Notes: generated from the letters alone by a model not told the origin. 42,692 nucleotides of DNA from Desulfatiglans sp. (GCA_012513605.1 JAAZBV010000077.1:1-42692); one strand, 5' to 3'. Counted from the first letter of the stretch, positions 1 to 8,467 are shown. A program made the numbers and translations.

Positions 1-44
1 CCCTCTTCAAGGATTAGTTTAAGTTCCTGTCTGTTCATAGCCAT
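1..44 (-). CDS. 5' end of a gene cut by the window edge, possibly AlbA_2-type
   Basis: Only the first 14 codons are in the window. They read MAMNRQELKLILEE and lie behind an AAAAGGG ribosome-binding site six bases before the ATG. A second ATG two codons in could also be the start. Starts of this style (M-N-R-Q-E-L-x-x-L-I) are common in proteins with an AlbA_2 (Schlafen-type) domain, and a C-terminal remnant of such a protein lies just upstream at 567-1148. That resemblance is weak, because so little is visible. Confidence 0.4.
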   Translation of the reverse strand, partial: MAMNRQELKLILEE

Positions 45-117
45 TTAGAACCCTTTTCTCATTTTATTATCAGCCATGTAACAAATTCAAATTTGGAAAT
101 ATTATATTCGGGTCCAA

Positions 118-176
118 CCGATAACCGGTCTTTTTGTGGCCGATTATTATGTGTTACGTTTAATTCATGTTTAACT
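118..176 (+). repeat. Dispersed 59-bp repeat, copy A
   Basis: This segment matches 19107-19165 on the opposite strand, with about 8 differences in 59 bases by eye. Both copies start CCGATAACC and end TTTAACT. Each copy lies beside decayed coding sequence: an AlbA_2-type remnant here and a Fic pseudogene at the other copy. It has no convincing reading frame. It could be a terminator-like repeat or the end of a lost mobile element. Confidence 0.6.
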
Positions 177-240
177 GATGTCCATCCAGAAAGAGACAAA
201 TTCTGGATGGGACTTTCAGCATTCAGCGATCAGCCGCCTG
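177..240 (+). repeat. Partial copy of the GTCCATCC hairpin element
   Basis: The segment begins with the same GTCCATCCA motif as the 10225-10397 element. It forms a perfect 10-bp stem (CCATCCAGAA at 182-191 with TTCTGGATGG at 201-210). It then runs into TTCAGCATTCAGCGATCAGC, like the interior of the full element. The right-hand inverted end is absent, so this looks like a truncated left half. It abuts the 59-bp repeat directly. Confidence 0.55.
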
Positions 241-317
241 TCCCGCCATCTTGTCCAATCATAGCTTTATGCGACGACGGAAGCCTCGCGCGAAGGCGGA
301 TCAGCTTAAGGCTTTAA

Positions 318-566
318 AACAAAGACTAGGTAAATCGCTGTACGCTCCATCATGTAAATATCTATTTCTGATTAGAGCTAACTAATTAGAATTATTTTAT
401 TTAATGAATGTTTGTATTAGCAGAAAAGGAATCAATTATCAATGATCAATTATCAGTTATCAGGGATCAATAAACAATGATCAGTAATCAATTATCAGAT
501 ATTATTTTTCTCCCAACCTTTCTCCCAACCTTTCATCCAACCTTTCATCCGATTAAGACACCCTGT
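318..566. repeat. AT-rich noncoding stretch with short degenerate direct repeats
   Basis: Together with the repeats at 118-240 this fills the gene-free interval between the window-edge gene and the AlbA_2 remnant. Positions 431-500 consist of reiterated ATCAATTATCA and ATGATCA units. Positions 510-552 hold four copies of a CCAACCTTTC-type unit, alternating TCTCCCAACC and TTTCATCC. Spacing is irregular and the units touch one another, so this is not a CRISPR array. No gene is visible here. Confidence 0.5.
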
Positions 567-1148
567 TTATTTCTTTTTGTCTCCCTGCATACTGCTAAGG
601 AACAAACTACCTTTTTCAGTTAGCCGGTATTTCTGCAGTCGGCTGTTTGGTTTATCCGGTATTGTATATTCAATCAATTCTAATCGTAAGGCAGGAGTGA
701 TATAGTTCTCTCGCATCCGCCTTCTGTTTTTAAGTCCCAATTCCATAAGTATTTCGGTGTTTCCAAGAGGCCCCTTTGAATATAAAATTTCTAAAAGCCT
801 GAGTACTGGTGCCGTGACTGGTGCCGTGACTGGTGCCTTAATGATACTTTCGCCAGATTCGGCAATCGCCGCCTTAAATGTAACGATTAGAAAATCCTGC
901 CGCTCCTCAGTAACGCCATCAATGTTGTCGGCAATATCTTTTCTGCCTGCTTCAGGATGAGCTTTAAGGAAATCAAGAATTGCCTGTTGTTTCTGGGTGC
1001 GTTTCTGGGTCTTTTTCTGGGTAGTCTTCTGGGTAGTCTTCTGGGCAGTCTTCTGGGCAGTTTCTTGGGCAGCTATCTCCACAACTTCTTCAGGTCTCTG
1101 AAAGACTGCCTTTACAAAGGAAGGCATCAAGGTCAAAAAAGGGGTCAC
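567..1148 (-). pseudogene. C-terminal remnant of an AlbA_2/Schlafen-type transcriptional regulator
   Basis: The 193-codon frame starts with GTG and has a tail typical of AlbA_2-domain regulators. It begins with VKAVFQRPEE, which resembles the junction after the ATPase-like domain. Next is a linker of reiterated TTQK/TAQK units (about residues 28-52), then a VTAPVTAPV tract, and finally a winged-helix region ending LTEKGSLFL. Upstream codons in another frame read KELNGDPFFDLD, a plausible continuation of the same protein, so a frameshift lies near 1130-1150. The AlbA_2 domain itself is missing. It is probably a decayed gene; translation of the tail alone as a DNA-binding protein cannot be excluded. 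Confidence 0.6.
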
Positions 1149-1185
1149 CGTTTAGCTCTTTTATACAATTAGCATAAGCTATTAG

Positions 1186-1211
1186 GAGACCCCTTATTGA
1201 GACCCCTTATT
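1186..1211. repeat. Tandem duplication of a 13-bp unit
   Basis: GAGACCCCTTATT occurs twice head to tail between the AlbA_2 remnant and the next gene. It is a small local duplication in the decayed segment; no function is evident. Confidence 0.6.
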
Positions 1212-1265
1212 GACGGATTGCAACCCATTGTCAGGTTAAATCGTATAATTTTAATAATAAAACAA

Positions 1266-2120
1266 TCAATCTTCATAGGAAAAATCAGAAAAAAGGGGTT
1301 TAAATTGATCTTTCTCAAAAGAATATAAAACAGTACCAACAAAACCAGAGCCGGATACACCTTCATTGATTGATAAGAGAACTGGTTGTTTGTTGTCATA
1401 ATCAATAAATGATATATCAAAAGCACTATTGAATCCATTAACTTCAAACGGGAAAGACTTATCCCCAATCTTAAAAATTGTTGGGTTTGACACATAATTC
1501 ATAATTATTGTTAATCCCGCTGCAGAAATCTGTTCTTCTATGCATTCTGAGAGGATTACAATATCTTCTATCCTATTTTTATCAATATCTATTCCATAAA
1601 CCTCTTTAATAGTATCATTACTGTTATGTACTTTTGCTTCTGATAAATATTTTTTAAAAATATCTTTATTTTCTTTTCTAATTAATTTGGCTGCTTGAGG
1701 AATATTTTTGAAATCAATATTGAACAGATTAATTGTATTGGAATCAAAATTGAATTTATAATCTGAATTAATTTCATAAATATATTTAGAGTTAGAGACA
1801 TTTACTGTAATACTGTAGCCGTTTATTGTATATATTCCCACAAATTTGGAATCGGAAAATATTGCATATTTTTTACCTAAAGGATCAAGGAAGTATTCAG
1901 AACACTCAGTATTTGTAAATTTATATAAAGGATCGAGTTCATAATAATTTGCTGTTTTTTCTACAAGATTATCAATAAACGCTTCTAATTTGCTCTCTGT
2001 TGCTTTATTAAGTCTAGCATTGCGATGAAATGTGCATTGAATATCTTTATTGTCAACACAATAGGCATTTGTGGCACAAAGAAGGCCGATTAACAATATG
2101 GTGGAATCTATTATTTTCAT
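1266..2120 (-). CDS. Secreted hypothetical protein, AT-rich orphan
   Basis: This is a 284-residue protein of unrecognised family. The N terminus (MKIIDSTILLIGLLCATNAYC) is a good signal peptide, with cleavage probably after Ala19 or nearby, so export to the periplasm is likely. The mature part is rich in Asn, Ile, Lys and Asp. It contains a segment DIDKNRIEDIVIL that resembles a calcium-binding FG-GAP/VCBS-type loop, but only once. An AGGAT ribosome-binding site precedes the ATG. The gene is markedly more AT-rich than its neighbours and lies between a decayed remnant and the phenolic-ester operon, which suggests recent acquisition. No partner gene points to a role. Confidence 0.75.
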   Translation of the reverse strand: MKIIDSTILLIGLLCATNAYCVDNKDIQCTFHRNARLNKATESKLEAFIDNLVEKTANYYELDPLYKFTNTECSEYFLDPLGKKYAIFSDSKFVGIYTINGYSITVNVSNSKYIYEINSDYKFNFDSNTINLFNIDFKNIPQAAKLIRKENKDIFKKYLSEAKVHNSNDTIKEVYGIDIDKNRIEDIVILSECIEEQISAAGLTIIMNYVSNPTIFKIGDKSFPFEVNGFNSAFDISFIDYDNKQPVLLSINEGVSGSGFVGTVLYSFEKDQFKPLFSDFSYED

Positions 2121-2304
2121 TTTTATTATCCTATGAAATTCATTTTCATTAAGATGAAATATTTCAAATATTAATCAAGATTGGTCAAGAGCCTTATAAG
2201 ATAGTCTCTGCCATTTTTAGACAAACCTAAGCTAATTGAATAAACCACTAAGTCGACTTCTGACACGTTGGCTTAGTGAATGGTTATGTTATGTCTCTTC
2301 TATT

Positions 2305-4056
2305 TTAACCGAAATACTCTTTTACATCATAGCATCCAATGGGGCGGCCTATGGCCCCGATAACAGAAAGGTCCACCCCGGTACTGTCACCGTGATATTC
2401 AAATCCGCTCACACGCATGGTTCTGTTATTGATAGCTATGCAGGTCTCGTATGTAGTCCCTGCCTCTTCATGCAGATCAAATATATACACACCTTCACGA
2501 AGTTTTACATATATGCAGGGGGCGCTCCACTGCATGCCAAGTGTCTGGTCATCAGTGTATATTGTCCAGGTTGCTGAATGAGGCGTTGTATAAAGATGCA
2601 TGGAGGTCATGGCGCCCCATGTCCTGCTGTACGCTTTACCGACAAGTTCATCTGTAAAATCATGCCTTTTGTATCGGGGGGCTTCTACACCCTCCATTTC
2701 AGCAATACCAAAAAAGGTTTTATAAGAGATTTCATTTGCACTGTATTCGTTTCCCATCCTCGATTCAATACATGTTGTAAGACCGTTAATCAGGTCAACT
2801 GCTATCTTGACATTTTTCCTTGGTCTGCTTCCACTTTGTATGTGGGCGAAAAAAACCAGGCCTTCATCTATCTCAAATGCCCTGTATGATTCTGTGTGCC
2901 ACTCTGTTTCGTTAAGTATGCGCCAGGAGAGTGTCTTCCTGTCTGTAACCCTGTATTCCCAAACCGGGCCGTTGTTATCATATCGCAGGATTAAATTCTT
3001 ACCTGCAAGTATATCAGTAAGAGGCAGGGCATTCTCGGACATTGATCCGGCTGCCTTTTCCTTTGGCATGTCAGGGTCCCATTTAAATGACTCTGTCCGT
3101 TTTTCAGCAGCCAGGTGCATCTCTTCCTCGCTTATAGAAACAATATCTCTTCCCGGGCGATATACTAATCTCTGACCTTTTGTCTTTTTCTCCTGATCAA
3201 GCCCCATACCCAGTTTGATTACCCTACCGTCTTCATCAAAAGGCTCAAGTCTTGAAAGATGCCCAACTGTTTTTCCTTTTCCTCTGAACAAGTAATATTC
3301 CAGCTCGTCCTTTTCATTAAACCCGAGCCTCACGCCGATCTGTTCTTCTGTAAGCTGATCAACCATGTAGAGGGTCATGATCCCTGAAAATTCACATTCT
3401 GTACGATCATAGATAAATATATTGTCATCAACGAGTATATAATCCGAAGGGCTGCTGAATCCAAGGTTATCACTGTGCCGGGTCAATTCCACAAAGGTGG
3501 ATGAGACAACAGAAGGATAAAAATCAAGGGTCTCAATACCTGTGTCCTGCCTCCAGTACATGCCTTTCCCCTGTATCCTGTTTGTGGTGTGATGGCGCTT
3601 TTCAGGAGGGGTCTGCCCGGGCACATCAATATAACCGAAGTATATCTCACGCTGGAGCTCCCTGTTATCCAGCTCCTGCCCCTGGCTCTCCTTCCCGCCG
3701 CAGAACCACACCTCAAACAGAGTGACCAGATTGGTTTTTAGATCAAGAAAGAGATTGTAGCCCTTTAAGGTGTCAGGAACCATGTAAGATAAGAAGACCA
3801 TATGCTTCAAATCAAGTAAACCATAATGAGCGCTAATTGATGACCCGCCATTTTCAGAGAAGATAAGTGTGCTGTTATCTTTAAAGCTATAACTCAGTGC
3901 AGGACCATTGTCGGTTATTATCTTAAGAGATTTTCCTGCAAGGGTATCTGAAAGGTCTGATACACATTTTGGGCCTGAGACAGATTGTTCAAGTTTATTT
4001 GCAATCTGTTCTCTGGTAAGTTTGGAATATCTGAAACGATGCATTGGTGTGTTCAT
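2305..4056 (-). CDS. Double-domain MoaF-like (calycin) protein
   Basis: This 583-residue protein has two consecutive MoaF-like domains, at roughly residues 25-300 and 345-583. Each opens with a related segment (LSDTLAGKSL..., LTDILAGKNL...) followed by DNGP-x-x-x-Y, and each has a later half with repeated aromatic beta-strand patterns. MoaF domains have a lipocalin-like calycin fold related to phenolic acid decarboxylases; MoaF itself is tied to aromatic amine metabolism in Klebsiella. There is no signal peptide, so it should act in the cytoplasm. Two Met codons are possible starts. AGGAG lies 8 bases before the chosen one and only 2 before the other (4062). It is the last gene of the tannase operon, 22 bases after the SnoaL lipoprotein. 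Binding or conversion of a phenolic ligand is inferred. Confidence 0.7.
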   Translation of the reverse strand: MNTPMHRFRYSKLTREQIANKLEQSVSGPKCVSDLSDTLAGKSLKIITDNGPALSYSFKDNSTLIFSENGGSSISAHYGLLDLKHMVFLSYMVPDTLKGYNLFLDLKTNLVTLFEVWFCGGKESQGQELDNRELQREIYFGYIDVPGQTPPEKRHHTTNRIQGKGMYWRQDTGIETLDFYPSVVSSTFVELTRHSDNLGFSSPSDYILVDDNIFIYDRTECEFSGIMTLYMVDQLTEEQIGVRLGFNEKDELEYYLFRGKGKTVGHLSRLEPFDEDGRVIKLGMGLDQEKKTKGQRLVYRPGRDIVSISEEEMHLAAEKRTESFKWDPDMPKEKAAGSMSENALPLTDILAGKNLILRYDNNGPVWEYRVTDRKTLSWRILNETEWHTESYRAFEIDEGLVFFAHIQSGSRPRKNVKIAVDLINGLTTCIESRMGNEYSANEISYKTFFGIAEMEGVEAPRYKRHDFTDELVGKAYSRTWGAMTSMHLYTTPHSATWTIYTDDQTLGMQWSAPCIYVKLREGVYIFDLHEEAGTTYETCIAINNRTMRVSGFEYHGDSTGVDLSVIGAIGRPIGCYDVKEYFG

Positions 4057-4078
4057 GTTCATGGCTCCTATTAATATC

Positions 4079-4615
4079 CTACCATGCCGGATTTTTAGTC
4101 GGCCCCATCCATTTCTCAACACCCTCGTTATATATGACTCGTTTACTGAAAAGCCACTGGCCATTCACCTTTACCATTTCATCCTCATAATGGCCATAAC
4201 CATCAAATACGGCCTTCTTTTCAGGGTTGTCATTGCTGTAATGGAACCAGTAAGACCTTCCATACGCCTTTTCGCCTTCAACCTTGATCACAATATTGGT
4301 GATGTTATGACGCCCTGTAGCAGTACTGGCCGAATGATCGAAAACAGCCCTGGACTCTTCAATAGCCTTACGAATAGCGTCACGTCCCTTGACCTTGTAC
4401 TCTACAATATCCAGCTCCCCATCTTCAGTGAAGGTCGATACATATGTGTCAAGGTCAAAAAAATCCAAAGCAAAGAGATAACGCGCCTGAAGGTCTTCTA
4501 TCTGTGCACGGTCTTCAGCATAGCTCACGGTTTTAGTATCTTTCTGATTGCATGCAATGATGAACATCAGTGAAAGGGCAATAGCTGTGATTATCAGTAA
4601 ATTAAATTTTTTCAT
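4079..4615 (-). CDS. SnoaL-like (NTF2-fold) lipoprotein
   Basis: This 178-residue protein has a lipoprotein signal: a hydrophobic N terminus ending FIIAC, with Cys22 as the acylated residue. The mature part is one SnoaL-like domain of the NTF2 fold. It shows the usual opening (IEDLQARYLFALDFFDLDTY), the acidic strand FTEDGELDI, a Gly-Arg-Asp-Ala turn, the strand R-H-N-I-T-N-I and the closing WLFSKRVIYNEG. The fold forms a cone-shaped pocket used for small hydrophobic or aromatic ligands. It is probably anchored on the periplasmic side. AAAGGAG precedes the ATG. It sits in the tannase operon between the DUF8021 paralogues and the MoaF-like gene. Enzyme or binding protein cannot be decided from sequence. 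Confidence 0.75.
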   Translation of the reverse strand: MKKFNLLIITAIALSLMFIIACNQKDTKTVSYAEDRAQIEDLQARYLFALDFFDLDTYVSTFTEDGELDIVEYKVKGRDAIRKAIEESRAVFDHSASTATGRHNITNIVIKVEGEKAYGRSYWFHYSNDNPEKKAVFDGYGHYEDEMVKVNGQWLFSKRVIYNEGVEKWMGPTKNPAW

Positions 4616-4643
4616 TTTATTAATCTCCTTTGATAATAATGAG

Positions 4644-4703
4644 AAGGGTTCAAGGGAAGGCTTTTTGTTCTTTACACTAGAACCCTGGACCCCTTGAACC
4701 CTT
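4644..4703. repeat. 13-bp perfect inverted repeat between operon genes
   Basis: AAGGGTTCAAGGG (4644-4656) pairs perfectly with CCCTTGAACCCTT (4691-4703), and further CTTGAACCC units follow. It fills the 103-base gap inside the tannase operon. Without a T-run it is more likely a repeat-type element or mRNA stability hairpin than a true terminator. Confidence 0.6.
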
Positions 4704-4718
4704 GAACCCTGCTTTTAA

Positions 4719-5708
4719 TTACTCCCACCCTGTCTTTGTGCCATATGGCAGTACAAGCCCTGTTGCCTCTATATCGTAGATCTTTCCTTTTTTGATCTTG
4801 AAGAAGTGGATAGCAGGCATATTAAATGTGCCCTGAAATGCAGGCACTGTATCCACGCCTGGTATTCCCTTTAGCTTCATCTCCTTAAGCTTGCTGTCAT
4901 GGTAGAGGTTTGAAAAACCGACAGCCAGACCCTTCTGCTCGTCAATAACAAGGAGGCGGCGGTTTCTGATTTCACTTATATAACCCCACACGCCTGCTGT
5001 GATCTGCCCTTCACATGTATTGGGTGCAAGTGAAAGGGCCTTGCCCAGTTTCATCATCTCGGGGTCAACACCCTCGGGTGGGGCAAAATCCCTTGGCGCC
5101 TCTTTTGGGCCACCTACGGATATACCCCCGTTTTCGCGGCGCTGACATTCAAGGGCATATGGGGCAAGGGTACCATCTTCGCCAGTAAGTGAATCATAAT
5201 AGGCAAGCCCTATATCGAACATCAGATTACGTGGTGTTCTATCTTCAGGTTTAATGTCTTCCACAAGTCCGGGCCGTGGTTTTTGCAAATTATTAATGGT
5301 GATTTCATTGCTTTTTACCACATGGTGTTCAGCCTCTGAGATCTTACCGCGGCGAATGGCCAGACGCACGCCAAGCAGGATATCCTCATTTTTATTTTCC
5401 TTCATCATGACAAGGGCAACCACCTGCTGGTTTACCGGGTCCGCTGCATATACCTGGAATTCAGAAGGGCCTCCGGATGCTGTTTCCCACAGTCCATACC
5501 CCACGGGTATTTCAGCGGTATTCTGGGTATACTTTACATACTGGTCAAATGGGACTGCCGAAGGATTATGGGCAACCAGGGCAGCCAGATAGTCCTTCAT
5601 CATTTTTACAAGGCACTCACGATCGCAATGCCCGGAAGTATAGGCAAAGGATGTAGTGGAAAATAAAAAAACAATTGCTGCGAATATTCCAATTTTGACT
5701 ATTTTCAT
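4719..5708 (-). CDS. Secreted DUF8021-type protein, paralogue 2
   Basis: This 329-residue protein has a clear signal peptide (cleavage near TTSFA-YT). The mature protein begins HCDRECL, the Cys-containing opening of the DUF8021 family, followed by MMKDYLAALVAHNPS and a G-Y-G-L-W motif. A second, diverged copy of this arrangement appears around residues 165-200 (GLAYYDSLTGEDG ... CQRRENGG). The protein therefore looks like two NTF2-like halves. It closes with HFFKIKKGKIYDIEA and PYGTKTGW. It is exported, probably to the periplasm. GGAGG precedes the ATG and only 12 bases separate it from the upstream paralogue. Biochemical function of the family is not known to me; association with the tannase suggests a phenolic ligand. 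Confidence 0.75.
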   Translation of the reverse strand: MKIVKIGIFAAIVFLFSTTSFAYTSGHCDRECLVKMMKDYLAALVAHNPSAVPFDQYVKYTQNTAEIPVGYGLWETASGGPSEFQVYAADPVNQQVVALVMMKENKNEDILLGVRLAIRRGKISEAEHHVVKSNEITINNLQKPRPGLVEDIKPEDRTPRNLMFDIGLAYYDSLTGEDGTLAPYALECQRRENGGISVGGPKEAPRDFAPPEGVDPEMMKLGKALSLAPNTCEGQITAGVWGYISEIRNRRLLVIDEQKGLAVGFSNLYHDSKLKEMKLKGIPGVDTVPAFQGTFNMPAIHFFKIKKGKIYDIEATGLVLPYGTKTGWE

Positions 5709-5720
5709 TTCAATGACCTC

Positions 5721-6722
5721 CTATCTCACACTCTGTATACTATCAGATATACCCTGTTCATATGTACTCCAACCTGCATTCATACCATAGGGGCACCTGT
5801 GAAAGATCGCCTCAATCCTTCGGATATTGCCTTTTTCTATCTTGAACAGTTCTGCAAGCTGCCATGTCCAGTTAATATTGTCATGGTCAAAAAAGGCAAA
5901 GGCAAATGCTATGCCCCTCTCCTGATCCACTGCTACAAATCTGCGGTCCCTGACACGTGTAATGAAACCCATTTTCCCTGCCTCAAACTGCTCTTTGCAA
6001 CCCCAGTTCGTTGAGTACACGGTGGCTGTCTTTGGGTCAGGTCGTGTCTGGCCCTCAGGCACAGGTACATTGGTGGCAGCCACGCCGTTTTCAATTCGGT
6101 GGCAGTCATCTGTAAAGGGATAATAGCCTTTGCCGTGATCATTCTTCTGAAGCCCTGAAAAATAATAGTTGGCGGTTATAATCAGATCTTCCCTGGATGC
6201 GCGCTCCTTCACAGGTATAGGGTCAGTAAATATCTTATGGGGCGCACCCATCTTTTCTACCAGTTCGCCGACTGTGGCCTTTCCAGTAAGACCCATGGTG
6301 TCACTGGCAGGGCGAACAACAATCTGTTCTGCCTCTGTTATCAGTTTATTGACTATCTTGAGCCTTATTGCCAGCCCAACAGGCTGATCTTCTCCATTTG
6401 CATTACCCCCGCCTTCATATGCCGTGCCCAGAAAGGCTACCTGCTGGGTCTCTATATCAGGGACATAGAATTTATAATTACCCTTTTTTGACATGGTTAC
6501 CCAGAGCCCTTCGTTACCTAATGGGAGCCTGACCCCGTTCTCTGTAAATTTACAGTCCCTTGAAAAAAGATCGAGGGTTGGATTGTTGTCATTCATTGCA
6601 TCCATGTACCTCTCTATATAACCCTCAAGACATTTACGGTCGCATGAACTGCCGGCCCCCTGTGCGTATACAACCGGAACCAAAAATAAAATTAACATAA
6701 TAATAAAAACTCTGACTCGCAT
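5721..6722 (-). CDS. Secreted DUF8021-type protein, paralogue 1
   Basis: This 333-residue protein has a signal peptide ending around VVYAQ-GAG and a mature start SSCDRKCLEGYIERYMDAM, aligned with paralogue 2. The N-terminal half carries TENGVRLPLGNEGLW. The second half repeats the pattern (ANYYFSGLQKNDHGKG ... DDCHRIENG). The end reads LFKIEKGNIRRIEA ... CPYGMNAGW. The two paralogues thus share domain order and termini but are diverged, so the duplication is old. AGGAGG lies six bases before the ATG. It follows the tannase gene by 21 bases and is probably co-transcribed. The NTF2-like fold is my inference from motif layout; catalytic activity is unknown. Confidence 0.75.
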   Translation of the reverse strand: MRVRVFIIMLILFLVPVVYAQGAGSSCDRKCLEGYIERYMDAMNDNNPTLDLFSRDCKFTENGVRLPLGNEGLWVTMSKKGNYKFYVPDIETQQVAFLGTAYEGGGNANGEDQPVGLAIRLKIVNKLITEAEQIVVRPASDTMGLTGKATVGELVEKMGAPHKIFTDPIPVKERASREDLIITANYYFSGLQKNDHGKGYYPFTDDCHRIENGVAATNVPVPEGQTRPDPKTATVYSTNWGCKEQFEAGKMGFITRVRDRRFVAVDQERGIAFAFAFFDHDNINWTWQLAELFKIEKGNIRRIEAIFHRCPYGMNAGWSTYEQGISDSIQSVR

Positions 6723-6743
6723 ACTATTCCTCCTTTTAGTTGT

Positions 6744-8405
6744 TTATTTTGTGCACACAAAACTGTCTGCATTGTTTGTATCTCCTCCCCTGTAACGCGC
6801 AACAAGAGGATAGGGGCACAGGGGTCTTGTGACACCCGGAAATGTCTTGCCTGTTGCAATGATTCTATCAGGTGCGCGGCCATCTTCCACCCATGCCATG
6901 ATTGCATCGAGCATATCAAACCTGTCAGTCGCCTTTCCGCCGTCACAGTGACACATGCCGGGTATAAAAAAGAGGCGAACAGAATCCATGATAGCATCGC
7001 CATTAACCATGATTGCCTCATCATACCAGTTTGCAAGCACGCTTGAGGCCATACCCTGATCTGAAAGCCCGTTATAGACGATCATTTTTCCATGACGCGC
7101 AAAGGTCGACAAAAATGTTGAATCTGCATCACTCATTGCCCCTGTATGGCGTGTACGCGCCACATCCCTGTCAAAATCAAAATCAAGCGGATCAAGGTCA
7201 GGTTCAGGAGGCGTCAGTTGATAATATTTCATATTCTCTAATCCCAGTGTTGCATCGGCCGCATCCCATTCTCCTGTTCCGGATGAGCCAAAGTGCATGG
7301 CACGCCAGATGGGGTCGGCAATACCGGTATCATAATTATAAGCACCATATAGCTGTTCCCCTTTGCCTGTTCGAGGGCCGGAATAAATATCACGCAGGGC
7401 CTCTACCTGCGCACTGGAAAGACATTTGTCTGTTTTATCTACTTTACAGGTCAAGACACCGAGGTCATAATCACAGGCCTGCCAGTCATTAATTATACCG
7501 TCAGCAAGGCCATCCAGGGCATCACAATGTTTAAGCACACTGTCAGCTACCAGACGCAGATCATCATCTGAAAATGCACGCGATATAATCGGGCGACCCT
7601 TTTCATCCTTTGGTGAGATGCGGGCCGCAACCTGAAGGTTCCACATCTGATCAACCGCTATCCTGGAAAATCTAATGGAAGGATCACCTGCCACAATACC
7701 GTCAAAATAGAGGGGGAAACGCTGTGAGGCCATCAGGCCCTGGCGTCCGCCGTTTGAACATCCCAGCAGGTATGAGTATGAGGGCGCCTTATTGTAATAT
7801 TTTTCCACCACCTCTTTGGCTTTTGGGGTAACTGTTCCCAGTGCATTATATGCGTAGTCTATGCGGGCCTGCTGGTCAAGGCCAAAGGAGCCATCCATCC
7901 AGTCACTGCGATGGCCGCCGTCTGTTGAAACAACTGCAAAACCGCGTGCCAGGGCAGAGGGCCTTACCGAGCCAAAGATATCACCCAGGGCAGGGGCAAG
8001 CCTGCCGTCAAGCCCTCCGCCTCCATGAAAGACAAACCGGCCATTCCACTTTACTGGCATTCTGAGATCAAACCCGATCCCGAACCTGCGACCGCCCTGA
8101 CCGATCCTGGGGTTGATCATCCCCTGAACAAGACAGTGTTCAGGAAGCAGTTCACCCTTATCATCCACAATACCGCTTCCATCAGCGGCAGGCGCAGGGC
8201 CAGCCGGGACTATCTCTGCCTTTTCGATAACGAAATCAGGAGTGGCAAGAGCTGATATAGTTGCACAGCGTGATGTGTTTGCATTTATATCCTCCCCTAA
8301 TACTGAACTTACCGGGAGAAGAGCTGCAGGCAACAGATAAATGAATGCCTTTACTGCAAAGGCCTTTATCAAGCTGTTATTTAAAAAAAATGATTTGAAA
8401 TGCAT
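6744..8405 (-). CDS. Secreted tannase/feruloyl esterase family hydrolase
   Basis: This 553-residue protein belongs to the tannase/feruloyl esterase family, which hydrolyses esters of gallate or hydroxycinnamates. A signal peptide covers about residues 1-37. The family's CS-D-HC signature is complete: Cys216-Ser217 in GCSNGGRQG (nucleophile), Asp449 in NGLSDQG, and His486-Cys487 in GMCHCDGG, where the two cysteines bridge the catalytic residues. A calcium-type loop D295-x-LDGLADG and several paired cysteines also fit an exported enzyme. Length is normal for the family. AGGAGG precedes the ATG. It is the first gene of a five-gene leftward operon and diverges from a MarR gene. Substrate choice cannot be read from the sequence. 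Confidence 0.9.
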   Translation of the reverse strand: MHFKSFFLNNSLIKAFAVKAFIYLLPAALLPVSSVLGEDINANTSRCATISALATPDFVIEKAEIVPAGPAPAADGSGIVDDKGELLPEHCLVQGMINPRIGQGGRRFGIGFDLRMPVKWNGRFVFHGGGGLDGRLAPALGDIFGSVRPSALARGFAVVSTDGGHRSDWMDGSFGLDQQARIDYAYNALGTVTPKAKEVVEKYYNKAPSYSYLLGCSNGGRQGLMASQRFPLYFDGIVAGDPSIRFSRIAVDQMWNLQVAARISPKDEKGRPIISRAFSDDDLRLVADSVLKHCDALDGLADGIINDWQACDYDLGVLTCKVDKTDKCLSSAQVEALRDIYSGPRTGKGEQLYGAYNYDTGIADPIWRAMHFGSSGTGEWDAADATLGLENMKYYQLTPPEPDLDPLDFDFDRDVARTRHTGAMSDADSTFLSTFARHGKMIVYNGLSDQGMASSVLANWYDEAIMVNGDAIMDSVRLFFIPGMCHCDGGKATDRFDMLDAIMAWVEDGRAPDRIIATGKTFPGVTRPLCPYPLVARYRGGDTNNADSFVCTK

Positions 8406-8467
8406 ATGAACACCCTCCTGTTTGAATGGTCAATTCGCAGAAGAAACAGTTTCGATTACGAACAATA

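Noticed and set aside
93-317. Possible small gene of 74 codons on the + strand
   Set aside because: It is made of the two dispersed repeats and has no ribosome-binding site or family resemblance.
431-553. Repeated short units that might be a CRISPR array
   Set aside because: Units touch or overlap, vary in length and have no unique spacers; no cas gene is present.
995-1075. Tandem 12-15 bp repeats resembling an intergenic array
   Set aside because: They encode the TTQK/TAQK linker of the AlbA_2-type remnant on the minus strand.
3908-4573. Long open frame on the + strand across the MoaF/SnoaL junction
   Set aside because: It lies opposite two well-supported genes, matches no family and has no ribosome-binding site; it is a shadow frame.
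7013-7492. Open + strand frame of 159 codons inside the tannase gene
   Set aside because: It lies opposite the tannase sequence, with a composition typical of a reverse-complement shadow.
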